From Chloroflexota bacterium (GTDB taxonomy: Bacteria > Chloroflexota > Anaerolineae > Aggregatilineales > Phototrophicaceae), in the NCBI GenBank assembly GCA_026706395.1, contig JAPOYU010000003.1, forward strand, positions 1 to 59,703: a stretch of 59,703 bases of DNA. The letters are read 5' to 3'. The notes below the pieces were generated by a model. The model did no database searches, had not been told where the DNA came from, and saw only the letters and a list, made by a program, of their open reading frames with translations. Position numbers and translations under genes: made by a program. Below are positions 52,123 through 59,606 of this stretch, one piece after another (within the stretch, counting starts at the first letter, position 1; the number at the start of each line of letters is the position of its first letter).

Positions 52123-52137
52123 AGCAAATGCCCTGCG

Positions 52138-53340
52138 TCAAGCCGGGATGGTGAGGGATGCCAGATCGCGGGGATAGTAGGTCAGCATTTCGGCGCCGTC
52201 ATCCGTGACCAGTACCGTATCCGAATGGCGGAAACCGCCGAGTTCCGGCACATAGAGACCGGGCTCGACGGTGAAGACCATGCCGGCTTTGATCTCGGTA
52301 TCATCGCCGATATCGAGGAAGGGGCCTTCGTGGTAGCGCAAGCCGATCGTGTGGCCGCTGTGATGCTTCCAGTGGGGCATCAAGTCATGGCCATCGAAGT
52401 AGGCGCGGACTTCGCGGTCGACGGCGCTGCAGGGTAGCCCGGGTTCGAGCGCTTCCATCGCGATGGTCTGCAGGTTGAGCATGTGTTCAAAGAAGCGCTT
52501 CTGCTCGTCCGACGGCCGCCCGAGGATCATGGTCCGCTCAAGCTCGCTAGTATAGCCCCAGACGGCGGCGCTCGCGCCAGTCACCAGGACATCGCCGGCT
52601 TGGAACTTGATGTTGCTGGTCAGGGCATGGGGGATGGCGGCATTGCGGCCGATCTGCCCGCGATAGCCGGCGGTGGCGCCGGTGAACCAGGCGCTGTTGC
52701 CGCGCCAGATGGGTCCGATGGTCTCCAGCATCATCAGGGTCGCTTCATCGCTGGCGCGCTGCGAGACCTCGACCTCGCCAATGCCGACTTCGGTGTACTT
52801 CTGCAAGAGCATGTGCGCCAGGTTGCCCCATTTGCAGCTTTCTTTCAGCAGCGCGATCTCGGCTGGCGATTTGACCATCATCTGGTCTTCGATGGGCGCG
52901 CGGCAGTTGATGACCTGACTGCCGGTCAGCTGCGACAGCGGCTCGCCACGATAGCCGAAGATCCAGGGGTAGCCATCGCTGTCGGCGCCGATCAGGCCGT
53001 GAATGCCTATATCTTTAAGCAGATCAACAAGTACATTCATCGGATGGTTGAGGTCGGGATATTCGGGATAGTGGGCGACGCGGTCGATGATGGACATGGA
53101 TTGGGCGTGTTCCAATTCCAGGCGGGGGATGAAGAGGGCGCGTTCGCCGGCGCGGCTTATCGCGTATGCCATCGGGCGCTCGGTCGGGATGAAGGCGAAA
53201 CCGGTGTAATATTTGATGTAGTCGGCATCGAAGAGGACGAGGCCGCTGACGTTGAGTTGGTCGATGAATTCGAGCAGGCGCTCGTTGCGGGCAGCGTATT
53301 CGGCATCGCTGATTTTGAGTTGGGTGATGGTTAGGGGCAT
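52138..53340 (-). CDS. Creatinase-like M24-family enzyme
   Basis: A 400-residue pita-bread-fold protein of the M24 family. Its metal ligands are altered: the first Asp position is T254, the second is E266 (GYTSELERT), and the final E of the usual RxEDT is S in FRHSDTVLV. The histidine H238 in AAIPHALTSN and the HHSGHTIGL histidine are kept. Creatinase, the metal-free member of the fold, has the same length and a YTALERT-like motif, so amidinohydrolase or other C-N hydrolysis is a better guess than Xaa-Pro aminopeptidase. ATG 53340. Confidence 0.78.
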   Translation of the reverse strand: MPLTITQLKISDAEYAARNERLLEFIDQLNVSGLVLFDADYIKYYTGFAFIPTERPMAYAISRAGERALFIPRLELEHAQSMSIIDRVAHYPEYPDLNHPMNVLVDLLKDIGIHGLIGADSDGYPWIFGYRGEPLSQLTGSQVINCRAPIEDQMMVKSPAEIALLKESCKWGNLAHMLLQKYTEVGIGEVEVSQRASDEATLMMLETIGPIWRGNSAWFTGATAGYRGQIGRNAAIPHALTSNIKFQAGDVLVTGASAAVWGYTSELERTMILGRPSDEQKRFFEHMLNLQTIAMEALEPGLPCSAVDREVRAYFDGHDLMPHWKHHSGHTIGLRYHEGPFLDIGDDTEIKAGMVFTVEPGLYVPELGGFRHSDTVLVTDDGAEMLTYYPRDLASLTIPA

Positions 53341-53442
53341 GGGGGATTCTCCGCTGGTGTTGCTTGAGTTTGCGGAGGATTATAGCGTGGGCGGGTTCGA
53401 CGCTAAAAGTGCGGGACCTGAGCCGATGCGGTTGCGGTTGAA

Positions 53443-54009
53443 TCAGGAGAAGAGAGCGGAAAGTTTCAGGCTGAAACCGGGAAGTATGCGCTCGCCGGAG
53501 AGGATTCCGTCCGCGCCGATGGATTCTGTCTGGATGTTCCCGGTATTGTCCAGTCGGTAGACCTCCGCACTTTGCTTGTCGGGGATGACTATCCAGACCA
53601 ACTGCGAGCCATTCTCCAAATAGATGGCGGCTTTACGTCGCAACTCGGCAAGTGTGTTGCTTGGTGACTGCACCTCAACAGCGATATCGGGCATCACCGG
53701 AACCCACGTTTTCGGGAATGGATTCGGCGCGCGTTCGATCCGGGTGAAGGCGGCGTCAGGAGAGAGCAGGAGGTTGCGTTCTTCGGGCGGATGGTAACCG
53801 GCATCGACAGTTGGGATACCCAGTTTGCGTTGCGGGTCAAAGAGCCGGAAATGATGATAAAACTCACCGGCAATCGTGCTGTGTTCCCCACCTGGCGGTG
53901 ACATCTCAATAATCTCTCCCTCAATGAGCTCATAGTATTTGTCATCGTCGGTACGACAGACGAGATGCCACAGGTCATCAATGTTGTAAGTGCGCTGCTG
54001 GACTGCCAT
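53443..54009 (-). CDS. Uma2-family protein
   Basis: A 188-residue Uma2-family protein. Segments ELIEGEIIEMSPPGGEHS, LLSPDAAFTR (core Asp), DIAVEVQSPSN (core Glu) and RRKAAIYLENGSQLVWIVIPD follow the family layout, and the C-terminus ILPGFSLKLSALFS is complete. It is the template used here for judging the truncation at 16837. Transcribed alone ahead of the M24 gene. Confidence 0.87.
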   Translation of the reverse strand: MAVQQRTYNIDDLWHLVCRTDDDKYYELIEGEIIEMSPPGGEHSTIAGEFYHHFRLFDPQRKLGIPTVDAGYHPPEERNLLLSPDAAFTRIERAPNPFPKTWVPVMPDIAVEVQSPSNTLAELRRKAAIYLENGSQLVWIVIPDKQSAEVYRLDNTGNIQTESIGADGILSGERILPGFSLKLSALFS

Positions 54010-54099
54010 TGTTGTCTCCAGGCCACATGCTCACGTTAGCATAATGTTACCACAGGATAACTCAGTTGCTAAAAAAGCTGAGTGATTGGGGAGAATAGA

Positions 54100-54126
54100 G
54101 GGCGAGCCAATGACTCGCCCCTACAC
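54100..54126. repeat. GGGCGAG...CTCGCCC palindromic repeat
   Basis: GGGCGAG (54100-54106) and CTCGCCC (54114-54120) form a seven-base stem; CCTACACA follows. It lies after the dihydropyrimidinase stop. Confidence 0.6.
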
Positions 54127-54150
54127 ATTCTTTGATTGAAGAGGTTCGGT

Positions 54151-55629
54151 TTACAGCACCGGCGCCCCGGCGGCACGCGGGACGAACTGACCGGCGCCAT
54201 TGCGGCCTAGCCATTGGTCGCCATCGACCAGCTTCCTGCCGCGCTGATAGACTTGGACCGGGACGCCCTTGACGGTCATGCCTTCGTAGCAGTTGTAATC
54301 GACGCGCATGTGGTGGGTGGCGGCGCTGATGGTATATTCCTTTTGCGGGTCCCAGACCAGAATGTCGGCATCCGAGCCGACGGCGATCGTGCCTTTGCGC
54401 GGGTACATGCCGAAGATCTTGGCTGGATTTGTGCAGCAGAGTTCTACGAAGCGGGTCGGCAATAGCTTTCCGCTGTTCACGCCCGAATCCCACATGACCA
54501 TCATGCGGTCTTCGAGGCCTGGCATGCCGTTGGGGATCTTGGCGAAGTTGCCGATGCCGAGTTCTTTGCCCGGTCGGCGATAGGACGGGTCTTGTTTTTC
54601 GTAGCCGACCCAATCGGTTCCGCCGGTGCGCTCGTTCCATTCTTGCCAAGGTCCGTGCCCGCCGTCGTACCAGAAGTCGCAGTGGTCGGTGCTGACGATT
54701 TGCAGCGTGCCATCGCGGACCGCTTGCCAGAGGATGCCGTGGTCGTGCTTGCTGCGGATGGGCGGGGAGCAGACGTACTTGCTGCCTTCAAAGCCCGGCA
54801 GCGCCATATGATCATCGACGGTGAGGAAGAAGTATTGCACGCAGGTCTCGCCCATGACGGGGTAGCCGAGGGCGCGTCCGCGGCGCAGCGCTTCGATGGC
54901 GCTCTCGCAGGTCATATGCACGACGTAGAGCGGGCAGCCGGTCAGGCCGGACATGACGACGGCGCGGTTGGTGGCTTCGCCTTCGATCTCCGGCGGCCGC
55001 GAGGAGGCGTGGTAGACTGGGTCGGTCTTGCCGGCAGCGAGAAGGGCGGGGGTCAGCGCCGCTTCGACATCGCCATTTTCAGCGTGGACCATGACGATCA
55101 TGCCGTTGTCGGCGGCTACGCGCATGGTGTTGAAGAGGGTGGCGTCATCGATCATGAAGACATTTTTGTAAGCCATGAAGAGCTTGAGGCTGGTGATGCC
55201 CTCGTCGAGCATGGTCGGGATTTCTTTCATGATGGCGTCGTTGAGATCGGTGACCGCCATGTGGAAGGCGTAGTCGATCTGGGCGATATCGCGGGATTTC
55301 GCCCACCAGGTCTCGAGCCCGTCGTGCAGGCTGCCGCCGATGGGCTGGACGACGAAGTCGATGTGGGTGGTCGTGCCGCCGAAGGCCGCGGCCATGTGGC
55401 CCACGTCAAAGTCATCATTGCTGATAGTGCCGCCGAAGGGCAGATCGAGGTGGGTGTGGACGTCGATGCCGCCGGGCATCAGGTATTTGCCAGCGCAGTC
55501 GACCACGTCATGGTTGTCGCCGTTGAGGTTAGCCCCGATAAGCGTGACGACCTCGCCTTCGACCAGGACGTCGGCGTTGACTGTGTCGCTGGCGGTGATG
55601 ATGGTGCCGTTTTTGAATAAAGTCCCCAT
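54151..55629 (-). CDS. hydA: Dihydropyrimidinase (D-hydantoinase type)
   Basis: A 492-residue cyclic amidohydrolase that opens dihydrouracil or hydantoins. The metal site is complete: H58 and H60 (DVHTHLDLP), carbamylated K149 (SLKLFMAYK), H182 (VHAENGD), H238 (VVHMTC) and D315 (STDHCDF). An insertion of about 30 residues (roughly 321-352, rich in Trp, Gly and Tyr) lies between the D315 segment and KELGIGNFAKIPNG, next to the active site; most family members lack it. GAGGAG precedes ATG 55629. Pathway neighbours are the LLM flavoprotein and amidase genes. Confidence 0.92.
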   Translation of the reverse strand: MGTLFKNGTIITASDTVNADVLVEGEVVTLIGANLNGDNHDVVDCAGKYLMPGGIDVHTHLDLPFGGTISNDDFDVGHMAAAFGGTTTHIDFVVQPIGGSLHDGLETWWAKSRDIAQIDYAFHMAVTDLNDAIMKEIPTMLDEGITSLKLFMAYKNVFMIDDATLFNTMRVAADNGMIVMVHAENGDVEAALTPALLAAGKTDPVYHASSRPPEIEGEATNRAVVMSGLTGCPLYVVHMTCESAIEALRRGRALGYPVMGETCVQYFFLTVDDHMALPGFEGSKYVCSPPIRSKHDHGILWQAVRDGTLQIVSTDHCDFWYDGGHGPWQEWNERTGGTDWVGYEKQDPSYRRPGKELGIGNFAKIPNGMPGLEDRMMVMWDSGVNSGKLLPTRFVELCCTNPAKIFGMYPRKGTIAVGSDADILVWDPQKEYTISAATHHMRVDYNCYEGMTVKGVPVQVYQRGRKLVDGDQWLGRNGAGQFVPRAAGAPVL

Positions 55630-55673
55630 GCTGTTCTCCTCTTAAAACTGCCATCCCAAGATATGAGCAATCG

Positions 55674-56264
55674 CTATTCAGCGGTGGAAGCTGGATCTTC
55701 CTCTTCAAACTGGACGCCAGCGTAGATCTCCGCCAGCGGCAAATCACAGCCCAATGCCTCCAGCGGCACAATCGCATCCAAACCAGAGAATTCCCGCAAG
55801 CGCAAGCCGTCATCATGACGCTCATATAATTCAACCAGCGGCTGTTGCTGATCAATCACCAGATAAATCTGCAGCGAGGCGATGCTTTGGTAGTAACCTA
55901 ACTTTTCGCCGCGGTCGTATTCCGCCGACGTAGGGGAAGTTACCTCCGCAACCAGCGTGGGATTGAAGAGGTTGATAGCTTGCTCATCAAGCTCCGGTTC
56001 GCCGCGGACGACGCTCACATCGGGATAGACATAGCGCGCGGGGCTGACGCGGATGCGCATGGCGCTGCTGTAAAAGTGAAAGTCGCCACCTCTAAGTCGC
56101 AGTCTAAGCGCGAAACCAACGTTCAACATTATTTCCGCGTGATAAGCTGTCCCACCCGTCATCGGATATACCTCGCCATCAATGTATTCATTTTTGTATT
56201 CGCTGGCTTCATCGAAGGCGAAGTATTCCTCGACCGTCATTTGGCGGATGCTGTCGATTGCCAT
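55674..56264 (-). CDS. Uma2-family protein
   Basis: A 196-residue Uma2-family protein with MTVEEYFAFDEASEYKNEYIDGEVYPMTG, VYPDVSVVRGEPEL (core Asp), LVAEVTSPTSAEYDRGEK (core Glu and Lys) and a complete C-terminus. It sits between the LLM flavoprotein and dihydropyrimidinase genes of the pyrimidine cluster, on the same strand. A minus-strand extended -10 box, TGATATACT (at about 56300), suggests its own promoter. It resembles the 48436 copy in the first 80 residues. Confidence 0.87.
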   Translation of the reverse strand: MAIDSIRQMTVEEYFAFDEASEYKNEYIDGEVYPMTGGTAYHAEIMLNVGFALRLRLRGGDFHFYSSAMRIRVSPARYVYPDVSVVRGEPELDEQAINLFNPTLVAEVTSPTSAEYDRGEKLGYYQSIASLQIYLVIDQQQPLVELYERHDDGLRLREFSGLDAIVPLEALGCDLPLAEIYAGVQFEEEDPASTAE

Positions 56265-56362
56265 TGTCTTCCCTTGCGCGCTTGCTACAAGCGATAGTAT
56301 ATCATTTTCGCGCCATTCCTATTGATCGACCGGATTGGCAGAGTCGCGCCGGCAAATGAGAC

Positions 56363-57358
56363 TCAATGGAAGGCCGGAATCACCTTCTCACCATACTCCG
56401 CCACGATGCGCTCTTCCTCGCCGCACATCAAGTAGATATTGAACTGCGTCACGCCGGCTGCTTCCAGTTGCTTCAGCTTGGCGATGTGGTCATCGACGCC
56501 GCCGAGAATGCCAAAGGCGTCGATGATGTCCTCGGTGATGAAGTCGAGGTGGTCGGCGTCTTTGTCGGCGTGTTCCTTGTAGTCGTAGCCTTTGCGCCCT
56601 TCGATGTAGGCGGTCAGGCTGGCGGGGATATCGGGGCTGTCCATGCCGTAGCGCTCGACGATATCGGCGACATGATTGCCGACCATGGCCGGGAACCAGC
56701 GGGTTTGCTCGCGGGCTGCCTCCATATCGCCGACCCAGACCGGCGCCGCCGACATGATCTGATAATCCGACATGTCCTTTCCGGCCGCCTGGCCACCGGC
56801 GATTGCTTGTTCGCTGAACCACTTGACCAAGCCGGGATCGGCCAGTTGAATTACCAGTCCGTCGCCGCTGCGTCCGGCGCCGGCCAGGGCCTTCGGTCCA
56901 TAAGCGGCGATCCAGATCGGCATTTCGTAGCCGTTGGCCCAGGGGAATTGCGCCGAGGTATCGTCGTATGCGACCTCATCACCACGCACTAGTCCGCGCA
57001 GGACGTCGGCGAAGCGCTCCATATTAGCGACGGTCAAGGGTTTCTTGCCCAGCATGCGCCGTGAGCTGTCGCCGCGGCCGATGCCGACTTCGATGCGGTT
57101 GCCGCTCTGCACCGCCAGCGTGGCGTACATGCTGCCGGCGACCGACCATTCGCGCACGCCCGGGTTGGTCACGAGCGGACCGAAGATCATGTCGTCGGTG
57201 TGGGCCATGCAGAGCGCCATTGTCAGGTAGCATTCGCGCCAGAGCACGTGGGAATCGAAGAACCAGCCGTATTTGAAACCGGCGACTTCCGCCTGCTGGC
57301 AGAGGGCGACCGTGCGTTTGGGCGATATATCGCCTTTGAATGTTATGCCAAAATCCAT
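56363..57358 (-). CDS. LLM-class flavin-dependent oxidoreductase (CPS_4043-like)
   Basis: A 331-residue luciferase-like TIM barrel. MDFGITFKGDIS, GWFFDSHVLWRE, GPLVTNPGVREWSV and RIEVGIGRGDSSRRM follow the family often labelled TIGR03842/CPS_4043, which I recall being frequent beside dihydropyrimidinase genes. The reaction is unknown; F420 or FMN may be the cofactor. ATG 57358, 11 bases after the amidase stop, so the two are co-transcribed. In the pyrimidine cluster it may reduce the pyrimidine ring or act on a by-product; no evidence decides. Confidence 0.85.
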   Translation of the reverse strand: MDFGITFKGDISPKRTVALCQQAEVAGFKYGWFFDSHVLWRECYLTMALCMAHTDDMIFGPLVTNPGVREWSVAGSMYATLAVQSGNRIEVGIGRGDSSRRMLGKKPLTVANMERFADVLRGLVRGDEVAYDDTSAQFPWANGYEMPIWIAAYGPKALAGAGRSGDGLVIQLADPGLVKWFSEQAIAGGQAAGKDMSDYQIMSAAPVWVGDMEAAREQTRWFPAMVGNHVADIVERYGMDSPDIPASLTAYIEGRKGYDYKEHADKDADHLDFITEDIIDAFGILGGVDDHIAKLKQLEAAGVTQFNIYLMCGEEERIVAEYGEKVIPAFH

Positions 57359-57369
57359 GATTCGATGTC

Positions 57370-58233
57370 CTAACTCACGCTAACGGTATCTTGCACCAAT
57401 TCGCCGTATTGATCGGGACGGCGATTGAAATAGAATTGCCAGGTATCGCGGACGTCTTGAATCACGCTGAGGTCGAGATCGCGCACGATCAACCCTTCGT
57501 CGTAGGCGCTGCCCAGGTCGCCGATGAATTGCCCTTTGGGATCGCAGAAATAGCTTTCGCCGTAGAAATCGTCATCGCCGTGTTCTTCGATACCGACGCG
57601 ATTGATCGTGCCGACGAAGTAGGTATTGAAGATGGCGTGGGATGTCTGCTCGATGCGCCAGAGATGCTGGCTTAAGCCGCGCGAGGTGGCTGAGGGGATG
57701 AAGACCATCTCCGCGCCATTCAAGCCGAGGGCGCGCGCGCCTTCCGGGAAGTGGTGGTCGTGGCAGATGTAAACGCCGACCTTGCCCACGGCGGTATCAA
57801 AGACAGGATAGCCCAGGTTGCCCGGGCGGAAATAGAATTTCTCCCAGAAGCCGGGTATGTGCGGGATGTGAGTTTTGCGGTACTTGCCGAGGTAGCCGCC
57901 ATCGGCGTCGATGACTGCAGCCGTGTTGTAATAGACGCCGACGCCATCGCGCTCGAATACCGGCAAGATCAAGACCATGTTCAGTTCTGCCGCCAGTTGG
58001 CGGAAGCGCTGCGTGGTAGGACCGTCCGGGACTTCCTCGGTGAAGGCGAAGAATTGCGGGTCTTGCACCTGGCAGAAGTAAGGCCCGTAGAACAGCTCCT
58101 GATAGCACATGATTTGCGCGCCTTGCTCGGCGGCTTTGTGGGTATAGTCGATGTGCTTTTGGATCATCGATTCTTTTTCGCCGGTCCAGGTGGCTTGCAG
58201 CAGGGCGGCGCGTACGATTCGGCTGTTGGTCAT
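57370..58233 (-). CDS. Nitrilase-superfamily amidase (beta-ureidopropionase/N-carbamoyl hydrolase type)
   Basis: A 287-residue nitrilase-fold enzyme with the catalytic triad E46 (YQELFYG), K120 (KYRKTHIPH) and C157 (VYICHDHHFPEG). The text fits beta-ureidopropionase or N-carbamoylputrescine amidase, which release CO2 and ammonia from N-carbamoyl compounds. Next to dihydropyrimidinase, conversion of N-carbamoyl-beta-alanine to beta-alanine is most likely. ATG 58233; the DUF5615 gene ends 24 bases upstream. Confidence 0.9.
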   Translation of the reverse strand: MTNSRIVRAALLQATWTGEKESMIQKHIDYTHKAAEQGAQIMCYQELFYGPYFCQVQDPQFFAFTEEVPDGPTTQRFRQLAAELNMVLILPVFERDGVGVYYNTAAVIDADGGYLGKYRKTHIPHIPGFWEKFYFRPGNLGYPVFDTAVGKVGVYICHDHHFPEGARALGLNGAEMVFIPSATSRGLSQHLWRIEQTSHAIFNTYFVGTINRVGIEEHGDDDFYGESYFCDPKGQFIGDLGSAYDEGLIVRDLDLSVIQDVRDTWQFYFNRRPDQYGELVQDTVSVS

Positions 58234-58257
58234 GGGTGTGTGCCCTTCGCTTGCAGG

Positions 58258-58596
58258 TTACAAGTATCTGAGACTGTTCTTCATGCTTTCGGCGGTTTCG
58301 TTGCGATATAGTTCCAGCAGCGCATTGACGGCGTAGCCGATCGACACGCTGCGACCAGGGAATAAGGCAATGCCGTCGTGCTTGACTACCCAATTGGCTG
58401 GATCGGCGAAGTCCGAGTCTTTGGTACAGAATACGTGTCCGCGCGTAGCGGTGTAGCGCAGCTGCACACCATCTGAAACCTGAAGCAGGCCAACGTCCCG
58501 CGCAGCCAAAGCATCAACGCCATGCCGCCGCATTTGCTCCGAGATATCCGGGTCCATATTCTCGTCCAGGTAGTAGCGGAGCCTAGACTGGGACAA
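58258..58596 (-). CDS. DUF5615-family PIN-like toxin
   Basis: A 112-residue PIN-like protein. RYYLDENMDPDI (D11) begins the acidic active site, DALAARDVG and TKDSDFADP follow, typical of the DUF5615 toxin group found beside DUF433 antitoxins. The start is TTG 58596, inside the end of the DUF433 gene (14-base overlap), which couples translation. It lies within the pyrimidine-catabolism cluster, between amidase and the unknown gene at 59252, and is not expected to share their function. Confidence 0.8.
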   Translation of the reverse strand: MSQSRLRYYLDENMDPDISEQMRRHGVDALAARDVGLLQVSDGVQLRYTATRGHVFCTKDSDFADPANWVVKHDGIALFPGRSVSIGYAVNALLELYRNETAESMKNSLRYL

Positions 58597-59185
58597 GCCC
58601 GGCCTCCCGCCTCTCTTTCAGATAGCGCTCATACTCGAATTCAGCGTCAATCTCAGTTGGGCGTTCATGATAGTAAGCCAATGCGCCGAAGACCTGGCCA
58701 AGCGACAGGTCGTATTTCTCAGCGAAGCAATTCGGATGTTTTTCTCTATAGCGCCAAGCCAAGACTACATCAGCGACGCGAACTGATGTGCCGTCGACGC
58801 AAGGGCTGCCATGGTGGCGGTCGGTGTCGCGGCTGATTAGATGAAGGCTTTCAATGACCGGCTCGTCCAACTCGACTGGCGGCGGCAAAGACGCCACGGC
58901 GGCATCCGGTCCCTGCGTATTCAACAAGTCGCGGAAACAGCGATCGGCCGCGATTTCATCATCGATTTCGGACTGGTTCTCGTAGTAGTAGGCGAGCGCC
59001 GCATAGACCTGAGGCAGCGTGGCGGCATATCGCTGGGCGATTGTTTCGGGGCTAGGGTAATGCTCTTCATCGAGATAGTCCGCTACGATGAATTGGACTT
59101 TGAGTCCTCGGCCGATCAATGTTGCTCGCCCCCCACGACAGCCGGGCCTGCGCCAGATCAAGTTGATGCTTTCGATTCTTTTCAT
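58583..59185 (-). CDS. Tandem DUF433 antitoxin-like protein
   Basis: A 200-residue protein made of two DUF433 modules. Module 1 (about 1-75) has RATLIGRGLKVQFIVADYL and PQVYAALAYYYENQSEID; module 2 (about 115-190) has SPCVDGTSVRVADVVLAW and GQVFGALAYYHERPTEID. DUF433 proteins are usually single modules of about 75 residues, so this is an internal duplication. ATG 59185 was chosen because an upstream GTG lies in a palindromic repeat. It precedes and overlaps the DUF5615 toxin gene and presumably neutralises it. Confidence 0.8.
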   Translation of the reverse strand: MKRIESINLIWRRPGCRGGRATLIGRGLKVQFIVADYLDEEHYPSPETIAQRYAATLPQVYAALAYYYENQSEIDDEIAADRCFRDLLNTQGPDAAVASLPPPVELDEPVIESLHLISRDTDRHHGSPCVDGTSVRVADVVLAWRYREKHPNCFAEKYDLSLGQVFGALAYYHERPTEIDAEFEYERYLKERREAGLVPV

Positions 59186-59201
59186 GATTGCTTCCGTCAG
59201 C

Positions 59202-59227
59202 GGGCGACTCACAGAGTCGCCCCTACA
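59202..59227. repeat. GGGCGACTC-ACA-GAGTCGCCC perfect palindrome
   Basis: A nine-base stem with a three-base loop, followed by CTACA. It is the most perfect member of the repeat family and lies between the DUF433 gene and the next gene upstream; the hairpin could terminate or stabilise the transcript. Confidence 0.7.
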
Positions 59228-59251
59228 ATCCTGAAATGCGCGGACGACGGT

Positions 59252-59602
59252 TTAACCCCCATGCTCTCGGCCGCAGCGTTCCAGGGCACGCTGCGCGGCG
59301 CGCACGTTGATCTTCGGCGCTGCGTCGCGGTAGAACTGCGCCGCTATGCCTGCGGCAGCCGACTGCGCGCTTGCTGAACTATCCGACAGGTCTAGCGAGT
59401 AATCGTCCGCGTTCAAGCCTTCAATGGGCTCGAGCGTGATTTCTACTACGTTTTCGCGGCGGACGCGCTCCAGCTTTTTCAGACGCTTGTTCGCCCCTTT
59501 GGATTTCGCCGAATCGCCGATGCCGTCGTAGTAGGCGCTCAGTTGCCCTTCCAACTCGATGGCGAAGGTGAAGACGGCGCCAAATGTATTCAGTGATGCC
59601 AT
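59252..59602 (-). CDS. Hypothetical protein downstream of mmsA
   Basis: A 116-residue protein of no family I recognise. The N-terminus (MASLNTFGAVFTFAIELEGQ) suggests a helix, then a basic middle (KSKGANKRLKKLERVRREN), a strand-like VVEITLEPIEG, and a C-terminal alanine-rich helix (ISSAASAQSAAAGIAAQFYRDAA-like text near 80). No signal peptide or membrane span. ATG 59602 begins four bases after the mmsA stop, so the two are surely co-transcribed; it may be a partner of the dehydrogenase or of the pyrimidine pathway. Confidence 0.65.
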   Translation of the reverse strand: MASLNTFGAVFTFAIELEGQLSAYYDGIGDSAKSKGANKRLKKLERVRRENVVEITLEPIEGLNADDYSLDLSDSSASAQSAAAGIAAQFYRDAAPKINVRAAQRALERCGREHGG

Positions 59603-59606
59603 CGCG

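Noticed and set aside
52138..53340. Annotating the M24 protein simply as Xaa-Pro aminopeptidase.
   Set aside because: Metal-ligand positions are substituted, so peptidase activity cannot be assumed.
59186..59212. Upstream GTG start for the tandem DUF433 protein.
   Set aside because: It lies inside the palindromic repeat; ATG 59185 begins the conserved region.
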